From positions 84,592,958-84,656,957 of the forward strand of contig CP136069.1 in assembly GCA_032622095.1 (NCBI GenBank): a DNA stretch of 64,000 bases. The letters are read 5' to 3'. The translations under genes were made by a program, and so were the position numbers. The notes under the pieces were generated by a model. The model saw only the letters and a list, made by a program, of their open reading frames with translations. It did not search any database and had not been told where the DNA came from. Positions 33,553-46,346 of the stretch are shown here, in pieces; the stretch's first letter is position 1; each line of letters starts with the position of its first letter. Source of the stretch: Siphonodentalium dalli. Lineage: Eukaryota; Mollusca; Scaphopoda; Gadilida; Siphonodentaliidae.

Positions 33553-33945
33553 TTCTAGATACATTACTTGGCAAAAGTATGGGTAGAATGGTTGGTAATG
33601 ACCCCGATATCATACAGTCTGATGCATGTTGAGTCATATGAAAATTTATCACAAGACTATAGTTTTTTTTAAAGATGTGACTATATATATAGTCAATTAT
33701 TGTTTTATTGATACCACTTATCAACTGACTATAGTGACTTGGTAGATCCAGATCACAAACACAAGTGAAGTCCTCTCTCTCATACAGTATTAACTCACAC
33801 CATGTGTTCGATCAGTGTCATATAGAGGTAGAACAACATTATAGAAGGGATGACAACCACATAAGGCAGCTATGGTGTTCCATAGAAATCACAGAATCGC
33901 TGGATGCATTGTTAGTGTGTAAGCTTATGCAATTAATTAATAGTA

Positions 33946-34203
33946 TGTCTAGGTTTAGTGCCAGGGAATCTTACGTTTTTCATGGGCATCAAACTTATTA
34001 CTATGAATACTTGGTGATAGTTTTGAGTTATAACATGCCCCTTAAGGTTTTATCCAGTTTGTTTTTAAATTCGCCATAGCATGCTTACTGCATACCCAAA
34101 AACATTCAACCCCAAAATGTTATTTTTTTTATTTTTTTAGAGCCGATTTTACAGACCATAAATTAGGGCCTATGAGATCGGCCCCTGGCACTGAAAGGGT
34201 TAA
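33946..34203 (+). mobile_element. Family F element, copy 4 (left end missing)
   Basis: Body 'gtttagtgccagggaatc', 'catgggcatcaaac', 'gataacatgcccc'-type phrases and right end 'ggcactgaaagggttaa'. Confidence 0.6.
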
Positions 34204-34322
34204 AGACAGTTAACTTTACTTTACCTTCCACATAACAGAATAGTTTCCATTTCTATAGTTTTAATAGCTGTTGGGTAAATTTGCTCGCACATAAAAAAAA
34301 TTCCGCCTGTTGTGACTGCATG

Positions 34323-34668
34323 CCTTACTCGTATTTAAATTCGTGCAGTACTATTTTTCGCGCAAATTTAAAACTGAGCGAAAAATGGTACGACTCCAAG
34401 TTTAATCTAAACCACAGTCCATAATTATGAAATACAAGAAGGCTATGTTGCTGAATTGACATGCCTATACATGTATGCATATATTTACACACATACTATC
34501 TCCAGAAATGAATAAGAACCGAAACTTCATCAGCTTCAAGATATACGAAAATATCACGAAAATATTTTTGTCAGTTTTGAATTCGCGGAGCTAGGTGTGC
34601 GAATTTAAAGTGCGCGAATTCAAAACTGAGCGAAAAATAGTACTGCGCGAATTTAAATACGAGTAAGG
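34323..34668. mobile_element. Family O element
   Basis: CCTTACTCGTATTTAAATTC and its complement bound 346 bp. Subterminal 'agtactatttttcgc' / 'gcgaaaaatagtact' extend the inverted repeat to about 60 bp. Confidence 0.7.
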
Positions 34669-34762
34669 TAGTTAATAAGGAACAGATATCATGATATCCC
34701 AGATTTTATGTGCAATATTGGTCTCATTCTGCCTTGGCATTGAGTGGTCCAGATGAATATGC

Positions 34763-35014
34763 TTAACCCTTTCATAACAGGAGCTGCCCTGGTGCAGCAT
34801 TAAAGATCCTGTGCCAGTGCATTCTATTATATAGGCGAGTCACCCCTCACATATATATTAAAGAGAATGCACTGGCTTAAAAGGTCAATAAATATTGTTA
34901 GGCCAATGTTTTCTCTTATATATGCGAAGCTCCCTTTGGGAGACTCACATATATAAAGAATGCATTGGCACAGGGTTTACGCACGGTTTTACAAAGCTCC
35001 AGTCATGGAAGTAA
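34763..35014 (+). mobile_element. Family A MITE, copy 4
   Basis: TTAACCCTTTCATAAC at the left; the right end reads 'catggaagtaaaa', the terminal TTAA lost. Both hairpins recognisable. Confidence 0.75.
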
Positions 35015-35429
35015 AAGGCACATCAGGCCTTCATATTGGGTATATGTGACAACTTATAAAATTCTGTAAAAATTGTCACTAAGAAAAACATTGGAAAATA
35101 TATTGACTTTTTTCTTAAATCAATAATTCTTGTATAATTAAATTTCACATGTTGTAAGCATTGTCATGTATGCATATCTAACAGCACTTAGTCTAAGTTG
35201 AATCATGTCTTGAAAGTACACAAGTGAAACAGAAAAGTTCAGAGCATTGAAAAATTTCCGTGAAACAGATTTTCAAGCATACAGCTGAATAGCAATTGCC
35301 CTTGGCAATGTTTATTGATAAAACGACTGTAACAGTAATGTGTACATAACAATGGTTTCAGGATGTGAAACATTCATTATTAGAGTGTTATCAATAATAA
35401 AATTAAGACCAAAGTTTATCTATTTCCAA

Positions 35430-35850
35430 GGCTGCAAATAATTTGCATGTCATTTGCAAAATGAGGTTACCAAAGGGCGATTTTAGTGATGCTATAATCA
35501 CACAGTGGGCTAGCATCACCAAATTCACCCTCTTGGGAACTCATTCTGCTTATGTCTCATCTTCTGGGAAGTATCTATAGTCTCAAATTAACATTGTTTT
35601 TAGTTACTTCTGTTCAGTATCTATATCCCCTAATTTGCAGAAGATAAATTGCATAATCGAGGCGACTAATGAGTGAACATCACCAACTTCAACTGGGGAA
35701 CTTCAACCTGATCCTAGGTCTCACATAGCAGTTGAGGCCTAAGCAGAATGAGGTTCCCAGAGGGTGAATTTGGGGATGATAGTCCGCCATGCAGGATAGC
35801 ATCACTAAATTCACCCTCTGGGGGCCGCATTCTGCAAATAAGACAGACAC
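35430..35850. mobile_element. Family C element, copy 7
   Basis: From 'ggctgcaaataatttgcatg' to 'gccgcattctgcaaataag', with four arms and full middle. Confidence 0.7.
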
Positions 35851-36329
35851 ATACAGACACATTATTTCTCCATGTTCTTCTTGGTGATGATGTTTTTACA
35901 AACTTTTATAAGACAGATAAAATGTACAGCCATAACATCTTGAAACAACAATGCAGAATTTTCTTACCAATCTGGTTGATTCCATTTTCATTTTTTATCC
36001 TGACTTCACAATACAACACTCCATACCAAACACTACAGTGTATGAAGCTAAAAGGCAAAGGGTCAGCTCAGCCAGTCCTTATATGTGTCAATGTTGTCTT
36101 AATCCACCTGTTGATGAGTTATGTATTAGATACTGATGACGATTGTCATGTAAAACCATGATTTAAAGTCCTGTATTAGAGTAACTCCCTGAACAAACAA
36201 GGGACCAATGGTAATATATGTGGACAGTTGGCAATATGAACAGGTGGAAACAGCTGGCAATAATGTTGTATTATTTTATACTGGAGACAGGTGACTGTTA
36301 ACTAATAGCTGTGGTGTGTGGACCATATA
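35851..36329. other. Unassigned spacer
   Basis: Holds a 61-codon plus-strand frame at 35951-36136 that I do not recognise (fragment YEAKRQRVSSASPYMCQCC). Without splice partners or homology it is not called as a gene. Confidence 0.35.
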
Positions 36330-36540
36330 CAGTAATGCCCTTAGTAATCGACTTCTTAACCTCAGCAGAATTATGGGTAACTTTTCAGGATTTAGTCGGA
36401 AATATGGTTTGTTGCCATTCATCGGAAAGCTCTCCCTGAGAGCTTTCTGATGAATGGCAACAAGCCATATTTCCGACTAAATCCTGAAAAGTTACCCATA
36501 ATTCTGATGTGGTTAAGAAGTTGATTACTTAGAGCATTAC
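36330..36540. mobile_element. Family B palindrome, copy 4
   Basis: TA flank at 36328; arms CAGTAATGCCCTTAG and complement with several mismatches ('cttagagcatta'). Confidence 0.8.
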
Positions 36541-37208
36541 ATATAATTATGCATTGTGACATCTCAGAGAATAACCCTGAACAAATGTTTGTCAATGACC
36601 CCCAATTCTAAGTGCAAATATGGTATATTGTAAAGGTGACCAGAATTAACACAATTGCTGTTGAATGATTCAATCTAAAATCATGTAATAAACTTTATCT
36701 ACCATTTCCTACGAAATTCCCTGATACAATTGGCGATAAAAACATCTGTATCGTTACTGCAGTTGCGGATACAAGGCGCTCGTGACGTCGTTGACTGGTT
36801 CAAAATCATGAATGAACTGACGTCACATCAATCGCGTGAAAAATCAAAAGGACATTCCAACGTATATTCTTGCGTACTATAAACAAATAGTTCCAAGGTT
36901 TTAACATTATTTGATTGCCTACCATCATGGGTATTATGGTATAACATATCACAAAGTAACTAATATGTATTTGTTCAGTATTTATTATAAGGGTAAGAGA
37001 TTGTGTCCATTGAATACAATTTCCGTTAACTTGCAGGTTGTGAGAATTTAGCAAAGCGAGCTAATCGCGTGACACAGATACATTTGCAGGTTGGGAGAAT
37101 TTACTCAAGAAAGCTAATCGTCGGCCACAAATTCAACAGTTTTGGCATTTATGAAACCCCTAAAATGTAATTTGTGCAGTGGATTCTGTCACACCAATGG
37201 TAGATAAA
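36541..37208. other. Unassigned intergenic stretch
   Basis: No recognised repeat. 'tgcaggttgtgagaattta' and 'tgcaggttgggagaattta' at about 37034 and 37085 are a small direct duplication. Confidence 0.4.
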
Positions 37209-37369
37209 TGTGTTATATACACACTGTGTTTGTAACGATTCATGTATCGCGACTCAGCTAGTTTTCGTGACCATATAGCGACTCGGCGACCAAGGTCGCT
37301 ATATGGCCACGAAAACTAGCCTCGTCGCGATACATGAATCGATACAAATATATTGTGTATATAACACAT
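37209..37369. repeat. 161-bp hairpin
   Basis: 'tgtgttatatacaca' and its complement close arms including 'gattcatgtatcgcgac', 'ctagttttcgtg' and 'ccatatagcga'; the loop is about 15 bases around 'ggcgaccaagg'. It is more CG-rich than its flanks. Single copy here, so likely a foldback element but unproven. Confidence 0.7.
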
Positions 37370-37878
37370 ATATATCGCCGTGCCAAAACATATATCAATT
37401 GGATAAACTAGTTCCGGAGTCCATCAGCGACATATAAAGTCAGACAAACAGGGATATGGAGACACTCATGAATAAATCCAGAAATCTGAGGTAATCGGTC
37501 TCAGAAAAGGAGTGACAGGCTTTTTATGATGTATGTGGCAAATGAATCCGTTGCTCACGAAAGTTTTCCATAGAAAACGAATATCAATGGGCAATTTGTG
37601 ATACCTCTTTTGAAAATAAGGCAACACAGCTCTTCTGGAAGGAACGTACATCTATGTTATATTAATAAACCTCAGATAAATATAGAGATTTATACCATGA
37701 TCTGCTATTTTCCATAGTATTAAATCTGGCTCGTTAAATTGGTAGTTCGGCATTGTATAATTAAACGATGCTACTGTATGAAAAATCATAATTCACTGTA
37801 GCTTCTATGAGATACAAACGACAATTTACGTTCTAGCACTAGATCTGTGTTCATGAACTGCCATTAAAACATTCACTC

Positions 37879-38318
37879 TTAAAGATGGTCTATCTCTTCC
37901 CAGATAGTTTTATATATATAGATTCCAGGGTATAAATTAATAGATATGAATCGAGGACACCTGTCCAGAAAGTTTCTATCAATTATTAAATATAAATTTT
38001 ATTTACAATTTCTTATCACATCTGCTTGACAGTATTAGAGGCTATTTTTAGAACAGAAATAAATGCAAAAACTTTCAGAGCATACCAAAAACTCTATCTT
38101 GTTGGCAACCTCCATTACATCAAATTGGATTTCAACTATAGATTTATGATATTACTATAGAAATAAACCACATTATTATGCCTTTATATAATACTATACC
38201 CAGTCCTCTGTTTTTTCTGCATTTTATTCACAAAATACCTATTCATTGTCTTGAAATCGTGATTTAATAAAATTATGTTGTTGGTAATTGTGGCCCGGAA
38301 GAGCTAGACCATCTTTAA
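37879..38318. mobile_element. Family N element, copy 1
   Basis: TTAAAGATGGTCTATCTC at the left and 'gagctagaccatctttaa' at the right. The middle has 'taaaccacattattatgcc' shared with copy 2. Confidence 0.7.
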
Positions 38319-38928
38319 AATGATTCTCACATTCAGTACACACTTGAATGGTCTATTCTTGGTTGGCTATGATTTTGAGATAATATATGCAGATGACAGC
38401 TAGAGAAACTCTTCATAGATTCCCAATCAATCATTTATTTGCTAAGACTGTTTGTTGAACTTAATAGCGAAACATCTCTACAAATTAATAAATTGGAATC
38501 AAGTAGATACCCATCAATTATTAACTTATTATCAATTATTATTATTATGATTATCAATTAACACTATGATATATAATTACTGCTGTTGAGTAGATACTTA
38601 AAGATGGTCTATCTCTTCCTAACAAGTTTTATATAGTCTGGGGTATAAAATAATAATTATAAGTCGAAGACACCTGTTCTATCAATTATAATATTGATTT
38701 TATTTCAATTTTTCTGGTAAAATACATTAAAACTTTCAGGACAGTTTTACGGGCTATTTTTAGAACTGAACGAGAGGCCGATCACGATCGGCAGATGTTA
38801 ACCCATCCCTTGGCGATAAAAATTTAATATGATCGGATAAATGAGAGTTTTGGTGTTGAATTATAGAGTATACTGTTATGTACTATTATAGACAAATGTA
38901 CATAACACAAATTATTGGAATTTATGGG

Positions 38929-38980
38929 TCACTGGCATTTATATAAGAGAATGCACTGGTACAGGATCTGTAATGCTAAA
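38929..38980 (+). mobile_element. Family A fragment
   Basis: 'atataagagaatgcactgg' followed by 'tacaggatctgtaatgc', an inner hairpin arm plus tail. Confidence 0.5.
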
Positions 38981-39645
38981 CCGCCACAGCCAGCAAGTCC
39001 GTGGGTTAAATGTGTAGGTGTGCCCTGGACATGGAATACTTGGGTTAAGAGAGTCCAATTTAAGTTTACAATAATAATGTGTCCTAGTATACAGATAAGC
39101 AACCTCACCACTGACCCATTAATATCAATTATATAGCACAGCTGTCAAAAAATCACAGGAATTGTTTATGTTGAACACTGACCTCTATTAAACCAATAAC
39201 AATTATAATGATATCAGACCATCTGAAGATATAACTCTGCAGCACAGATGTCCAAGTCTACTGTTAATATCATGTGATGTTTATTGTTGAATCTTTATTT
39301 TAAATTAGATACCACAGGCTTCTTTATCAGATTATTTGCACATTGGCATAAGAGACATCAGAAAATAATATAGCTTTATCAATAGCTACTAGTAAGTAGT
39401 CCAAATGACCGATTTAATCAAATTTGGTGTGGTGATTCGGGGTACCCTTGGCAGAGTTATAATTGTTTTTAATTATTTAAAAAAATTAAAGGGACACATT
39501 GGAAATCTTTTTATCAACTTGTATCATAATCATCAATATCTAAATGAAAACAAATGACAATGTCAATGACATTTTTTTTATTATTATTATAAAAGTTAAA
39601 AATATTTTTTTTTTTAAATCGATTTTTTTTTCAATTGGTTTTTCG

Positions 39646-40025
39646 AAAAAGGGTCATAACTCCTTTAAAATAAATCGGATCAAACCCATATTCGAACTAG
39701 ATCTGTATTTTTGGCTGTGAAACTCACATACCAAATTTGGTTCCAATCAGATAAAAAATGTTTGAGTTATGGCAGAATGTGTGAATTTTAAGTAGAAAAA
39801 GGGCCATAACTCTGTAACAAAAACTCGGATCAAACCCAAATTCGAACTCGATCTGTATTTTGGGTTGATATACCCATATACAAAATTTGCTTCTGATTGG
39901 ATAGAAAATGTTTGAGTTGTCGCATTACACGTGAAGTGTCTACGGACGGACAGACGGACAGACGGACGGACGGACGGACGAACGACGAGTGGTCAATCCG
40001 GACAACGACACTATGTTTACCATAC
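39646..40025 (+). repeat. Family J repeat, copy 2
   Basis: Two units with 'gggccataactctg', 'tcggatcaaacccaaattcg' and 'ctgtattttgggttg', ending in seven consecutive ACGG-type units (39951-39985). Confidence 0.6.
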
Positions 40026-40566
40026 ATGGTATGGGTAAACATAAAAATCAGACATAATCGGAATGTAGCAAGAGGGAGAACTCTATCTTGTCAGCACTCT
40101 CCATAAAGGCAAAATACAATTTGATTCAGATATTCTTCAGGAATAAACCACCGTATTATGCCTCTATAAATAATATATCTAATCTTCAATTTTGTCTGTA
40201 TTTTCTTCACAGAAAAAGGTACTTGAAATCAGGTTTGATAAAAATTATGTTGTTGTTGTAATGATGTCTCGGAAGAGATACACCATCTTTAATTCCCATT
40301 GATTCAATAATAGGAAGCTCAGCTTATAAGTTCAGCAAACAGTTGAATATCCCTACAATTAAGTGAATCTTTCCCCACCTGCTGTCTGCTTACAGTGTCA
40401 CATCTTTACAAATTAAAATGGACCTTTCCCATTTATAATTCATACCTGAATCAGCCTGAAGAGAAGAAACATTCAATAATAAATAGTTTGGAAGTTTGTG
40501 GAAAATATTTTTTTGACAATTTTTCCAAGACTATCAAAGTAAAATTATGTTATTGTGAATGACATC

Positions 40567-40838
40567 TTAACCCTTTCATGACTGGAGCTGCGCAGGTGCA
40601 ACATTAAAGACCATGTGTCAGTGCATTCTCATATAAATATGTGAGTCTCCCATAGAGAGCCTCGCATATATAAGAGAATACATTGGCCTAACAATATTTA
40701 CCGTGACCTTGTAAGCCAGTGTATTCTCTTTAATATATATACGAGGCTCCTTGTGGGAGACTCGCATATATAAGAGAATGAACTGGCACATGATATTTAA
40801 TGCTGCACCAGCGCTGCTCCCCATCATGAAAGGATTAA
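40567..40838 (+). mobile_element. Family A MITE, copy 5
   Basis: TTAACCCTTTCATGACTG to ATCATGAAAGGATTAA. Here the second half reads 'tgctgcaccagcgctgctcc', making the whole element closer to a single large palindrome than other copies. Confidence 0.8.
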
Positions 40839-41230
40839 CAATAGCAAAGACAAAGTTAGGCGCTACATGCAATGACTCACATTTCTTGAAAAATATCCAC
40901 AAATATCATACTTTCAAAGAGTATCAACATTTTAAGTCGAAATAAAGAAAATTATAAACAGTAGCAACATTGCACAAACTTTATTTTGTTTTCCAATATG
41001 TATAACATGGTGTATGGGCAATATATTCGACTGACAACACGTCCACTCGTTGACAGAACTAGTCTATCTACACTCACTGAAGCAACAGTATGTTTGGAAT
41101 GAACCGAGTGACTTACATATTATTTGTAAACATTTCATCAACTCATGATTGAAATAAAAACGATCGTCAAAACATTATACCCAATATAGAGCTGTGTAGT
41201 ATCTCTGCATATTTGAAGATCATATTCAAA
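40839..41230. other. Unassigned spacer
   Basis: No recognised repeat or coding block. Confidence 0.35.
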
Positions 41231-41645
41231 CAAGCCAGCAAATAGTGTGTCTGTCATATGCAGAATGAGGTCCTCAGAGGGTGAATTTAGTGACGCTATC
41301 CCGCACAGCAGACTAGCATCACCAATTCACCCTTTGGGAACCTCATTCTGCTTAGGCCTCAACTGTTATGGGAGACCTAGGATCAGATTGAATTTCCCAA
41401 GTTGAAGTTTGTGATGTTCACCCAATAGTCACCTCGATTATGCATTTTATCTTCTGCAAATTAGGGGATATAGAAACTTCCCAGAAGGAAAAATGTAACT
41501 AAAACAATGTTAATTTGAGGCCTAAAGCAGAATGAGGTATGCAGAGGGTGAATTTGGTGATGCTAGCCCACTGTGTGGGATAGCATCGCTAAATTCACCC
41601 CCTGGGGACCTCATTCTGCAAATGACATACACACTATTTGCAGAT
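41231..41645. mobile_element. Family C element, copy 8
   Basis: 'caagccagcaaatagtgtg' to 'atacacactatttgcag', with four arms and full middle segment. Confidence 0.75.
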
Positions 41646-41989
41646 TTGGCTTCAAATTTTGCTTCTAAGATGGTCGTGTTCTGTTTCTATATATTGGTGA
41701 ACAATGCTGAATTAGTTATTAAAGGTGCTGGAGCTGGTGCAACAAAGGGGTGTAGTTAGGAAAAGAAATATTTTCTCCAACCCCATTTTTTTCTTTCTGA
41801 TGCAACGATTTCCAATATTTCATTAAGTCTTTCTGAAGCATATGATAGTCCCTACATAAATATTACATATAGTATCTACCCATTCTGATCCCCATCATGA
41901 TATGCAATTACTAGGTTTAATTTACAAAGTCCAAAGACAATTACATAATAAACAATAGATGGACTGTCATCCGGTGCATACCCCCTTGT

Positions 41990-42440
41990 GGCAAACCGCC
42001 TTGTGTCGGCATACCTATAACCTATGACTGATATACTCAGACAGATGAACCCAAAAATCAGCATTTTCAGATAAACATAGATGAATAACTATAGAAAGAA
42101 AAACCTAAACATAACGATTGAACATGCCGTTGAATGTCCTCATAGTGGTGAATATCCATACCAAATTTCATTGAGATCCAAGCGTTACTGTACAAGTTAC
42201 GGCCTGAAGAGACTTTGGACAGACAAAAAAGCCAACGTTTACATATAAACAAAGTTGAATAACTCTAGAATGGAAAACTCAAAAAAAAAATTGAACTCTC
42301 TATTGAATGTCCTCATAGTTTTGAACATCCATAACAAATAAAATTGAGATCCCAGCACTACTGTTCAAGTTATGATATGAACAGACATCGGACATACGTA
42401 AGTATGATGAATGTGTGGACGTACCAACAAACGACTACTT
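41990..42440 (+). repeat. Family S tandem repeat, copy 3
   Basis: About two units, each with 'taaacatagatgaataac' or 'taaacaaagttgaataac', 'gaatgtcctcatagt' and 'attgagatcc'. Confidence 0.5.
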
Positions 42441-43042
42441 ATGTGGCTAAACATCTAGGTTTTTACAGAACCTCCGAAGAAATTTATGTGTCTTTTTTTG
42501 AAGGCACTGTGTAAACACAAATATTTAGCCACATAATTCACATAATTGTCTATTGTGATGCTTTTGCATGTTAATTCATTACTGTGGGCTTCATACCAAA
42601 TAGTACATGTGCAGAAAGTGAATGATTGTAAAATCAGCCACTTCTGAGGTCATAATGTGAAAAAAAAATTATGCAGCCACATGCAAGGATGTGTAGCATT
42701 GATATTCGTATTGTTTTTCATAGGCACATAATGATTCATAATGTCAGATGGTAATATGGACACATCATCACATGGATTGTCACCCTCCAGATATTAAGTG
42801 GCCCTTTTCTAAATAGCCTTAAACATTTTGAGAATGTTAAAGAGTCTATTGAAAACCGGTTATGTTGCTAGCCATGTAACAGAAATTAGCCACGCAAATA
42901 TCACATAAATGGTGCTGTTGAGAGCACCTCGACATGACACACGGACGGACAGGTGCAAACCAGTTTATATATTATAAGAATATACCGCCACCATTTCCTT
43001 GACCAATCCTCCCTGCATTAAAGGGTTTATCATCATCACTAT
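42441..43042. other. Unassigned spacer
   Basis: Recurring 'agccac(a/g)ta/caaat' phrases with an 'acacggacggacagg' end suggest an old bivalve-type repeat, but no second copy lies in the window. Confidence 0.35.
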
Positions 43043-43291
43043 TTAACCCTTTCATGATGGGAGCTGTGCTAGTGCAGCACTAAATACCCTGTGCCAATAC
43101 GTGAGTCTCCCATAGGGAGTCTCGCATATATAAGAAAATGCACAGGCTTACAAGGTCAAGGTAAATATTATTAGGCCAATGTATTCTCTTATATATGTGA
43201 GGCCCCCAATGGGAGACTCGCATATCGAACAGAATGCATTGGCACATGTTTTTCGCAAAATTTCAGGAAGCTCCGGTCATAGAAGGGTTAA
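43043..43291 (+). mobile_element. Family A MITE, copy 6
   Basis: TTAACCCTTTCATGATGG to CATAGAAGGGTTAA, intact ends. Confidence 0.8.
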
Positions 43292-44295
43292 GAACTTGGT
43301 TTGATTGTAGTATGGCTGTTAAGTGACTCTAAACAAAATAACGGACAGGGTTACCATTTGGATAACAGTATCAACTTTCAGTTTTTTTTTAATTTCATAA
43401 GGATTCAACTACAACGCGATATGATTTTAGAAATGTTTTTGGAAATATAAGCATAAACATTTCACCTAGTTTTGAATCATGAATTATCTCCCTTTGAGAT
43501 CAGGCAGTAACCATAGTTCAGAAGATACATGTATGTCCAGAAATCAGTGGCATCGGATCATTTGAATACCCAGCTGTCAGAAAGTTAAGAGGGAGGTAAA
43601 GTGGCAACATTTAAATGGGGAATTCAGTGTTAATTTTCAAGACAACATTACTCAATATTTAAAAACCTTAGAATAATACTTCATGTCTTGTTGGAATGTT
43701 TGGGCCTATATCTAGTGACAACACAAAGCAGAATTTTAATTTTTGGTATGTTTTGTGACATTTGATGGAACAATTATAAACAATGATAAACAATGGTGAC
43801 ATACTTTTTAATAATGTCCAATAATATCCAACCTGGGATGAAAATCAAAATTCCGTTTCTAGTATAGCCGGAGAGGATCAGGGCACAAGTTATGAACTGT
43901 ATGGGAGCCCCTCTCTCCTGGGAAATCAGCTGCTAGTGAATATGAAAATGATGTATGTTATTATTATGGGAAGCTAGTAAAATAAGGTGGTGTTGGATTC
44001 CTTCGGAGAATGATGACCTAACTTTTCACAGTTTCAATTGACACACATTGAGCACCATTTTATGGCAGAGAAACATACATTTACAGGATGGTGTGGCTTT
44101 ATAGCTGTGGCTGACACACAATAACTCTGGTGTACAAAGATAGTGAATTCATTCAATAATTTAATATAGAATATCATACAAAGTATCACAATACAATGTC
44201 AATAACAAAAATATATGTATCTTCACAAAAGGAGAGTTTTCACAGGGTATATTGCACATGTGGTTACATGTAGAGAAGTTGTAATATTTTGTTCA
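43292..44295. other. Unassigned intergenic stretch
   Basis: About 1 kb of AT-rich DNA with no repeat matched in the window and no convincing coding block. Confidence 0.4.
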
Positions 44296-44672
44296 CAAGC
44301 ATGCAAATAGTGTGTCTGTCATTAGCAGAGTGAGGTTCCCAGAGGGTGAATTTAATTATGATATCCCACACGGCAGGTTAGCATCACCAAATTCACACTC
44401 TGGAAACCTCATTCCGCTTAGGCCTCAACTGCTATGGGAGACCTAGGATCAGATTGAATTTCCCCAGTTGAAGTCAGTGATTTTCACCCATTATAGTCAC
44501 CTCGATTATGTAATTCATTTTCTGCAAATTTGGGGATATAGAAACTTCCCAGAAGAGAAAAAGTAACTAAAACAATGTTACTTTTAGACTAAAGCTTTGC
44601 GGGATAGCATCACTAAATTCACCCTCTGGGGACCTCATTTTGCAAATGACAGACAAACTATTTGCAGGCTTG
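44296..44672. mobile_element. Family C element, copy 9
   Basis: 'aagcatgcaaatagtgtgtc' to 'aactatttgcaggct'; the third arm is deleted. Confidence 0.7.
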
Positions 44673-45437
44673 ACTAGCAGTGAATAAGTTGTGGTTATTA
44701 GTACCAGTGACCACAGGCAGTGATTGAGGCAATGTTTTCCCATGATGATGACCAGCACTCTGGATAATAGAGGAAGGACTTACAGCTATTCGCTATAATT
44801 AATCGACCCTCCTTAATATTACTGTGCAACTCGACCGCGTTGATGAGATCACAAAGAGTGTATATTTTTGTCATGGCATTGATGATGCAATTGTGACAAA
44901 ATTTGAACGTTGTTTAAACCGTAAAAAATGTATTGATTGAAAATTGTTTTGTGTATAATTAATGCAATGCATGGCACTCACGAAAAACTGGACCGTGTGT
45001 AAGGCGGCCATGTGAAAAATTAATGCAGAGTAAGGCGGTCGCAATTTTTTTTTATTACTAGTACTGCAGTAAATTACTCATGGATCCTCACTGGTCTGTG
45101 GTTGAATCGTGGTATAACCACTGTCATTAATGACCTACAGTACAACCTTGTTAAAGGGGTTGATTAATTAGTGCATAGCTTTAACTTTTTGTATGAATTC
45201 CAACTATTATAAGAAGCAACAATATTGAGGACAAGATGCACGTTTGGCTGAAATATTAAATTTTTCAAAATGCACTTAAAATCTATTGTAAAGAAATGAT
45301 AAACACAAAAGAAATTGACTGGCAAATCTGAGACTATGTCTCTTTTCCTTTACTGTAATATATGTGGGTATGATAGTATATCAGGCATTTTAAAAATTAC
45401 AATCAACATTTTGAGGCAAACAAAGGTCCTATCTTTA
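44673..45437. other. Unassigned intergenic stretch
   Basis: Contains 'taaggcggccatgtg' and 'taaggcggtcgcaat' close together (about 45000-45030). No gene seen. Confidence 0.35.
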
Positions 45438-45700
45438 TTAACGCTTTCATGACGGAAGCAGTGCTGGTGCAGCATTAAATATCCTGTGCCAGTGCATTCT
45501 CTTATATATGCGAGTCTACCATAGGGAGCCTCGAATATATAAGAGAACGTACTGGCTTAAAAGGCAAGGTAAATATTGTTAGGCCAAATGTATTCTTATA
45601 TATGTGAGGCTCTCTATGGGAGACTCGCAGATACAAGAGAATGCATTGGCACAGGGTTTTGTCACAAAATTTCAGGAAGCGCCAGTCATGGAAGCGTTAA
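45438..45700 (+). mobile_element. Family A MITE, copy 7 (matched end variant)
   Basis: TTAACGCTTTCATGACGG to CATGGAAGCGTTAA. Both ends share the same C-to-G variant relative to TTAACCCTTT, so the inverted ends have been homogenised. Confidence 0.8.
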
Positions 45701-45736
45701 ACAAGAAACAGATATTTACTGCTTGTCTTGCTTGAT

Positions 45737-45832
45737 GAAAATATTATTTATTCTTTTAATGTAAATATTATTTATTCTTTTAATGAAAATATTATTTATT
45801 CTTTTAATGAAAATATTATTTATTTTTTTAAT
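45737..45832 (+). repeat. 24-bp tandem repeat, 4 units
   Basis: 'gaaaatattatttattc' followed by 'ttttaat', four times with two substitutions. Confidence 0.9.
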
Positions 45833-46254
45833 ATTGGTTTCAGAAGAGTGCAGTGTTTATAGGATGGTCTCTGTAGCCAATTGATGGTCACTGTTAGTAT
45901 ATTTTATGCCAGTGATTTGGAAGATTGACAACAATAGAGCTAAATTTTACTGCATACAACTAATGTTACTAACCACACACTACCAAAATATTTAAATAAA
46001 ATAGAAATTTTAAGTTCTAAGGAACTACTTCCTTTTGACCTTGATGTTGGTACGTGATTTTTAATTGAGGTGATGTTGGCAAAACATACCAATGCTGTTA
46101 TGAAATAATAAAGTTTTCTCAAAATATAATTTTGTTCAGGTTCTTTGGCAACTATGTTTCAATACAATGCCGTTATATACAAGATATCTATGTTCTTGTA
46201 TTCAAATTTATCAAATGGCCTGGTCTGCACCCGTAACTAATGATCTGGGTGCTA
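45833..46254. other. Unassigned spacer
   Basis: No recognised repeat or gene. Confidence 0.35.
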
Positions 46255-46346
46255 AATAGCCTGCTGTGCGGGATATTGTCACTAAATTCACTCTCTGGAG
46301 ACCTCATTCTGCAAATATGTCAGACACACTATTTGCAGGCTTGACA
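46255..46346. mobile_element. Family C right-end fragment, copy 10
   Basis: 'ctgctgtgcgggatattg' through 'cattctgcaaatatgtcag' and 'ctatttgcaggcttg'. Confidence 0.65.

Larger units (their letters stand above)
38598..40292. mobile_element. Family N element, copy 2, interrupted
   Basis: The left part (38598 to about 38770) repeats copy 1 including 'cagttttacgggctattttt'. The right part (about 40075-40292) has 'aataaaccaccgtattatg' and the end 'gagatacaccatctttaa'. About 1.3 kb between them includes an A fragment and J copy 2. Confidence 0.6.

Noticed and set aside
39897-40106. 69-codon frame rich in DGRTDRR
   Set aside because: Produced by the ACGG tandem run of a family J repeat.
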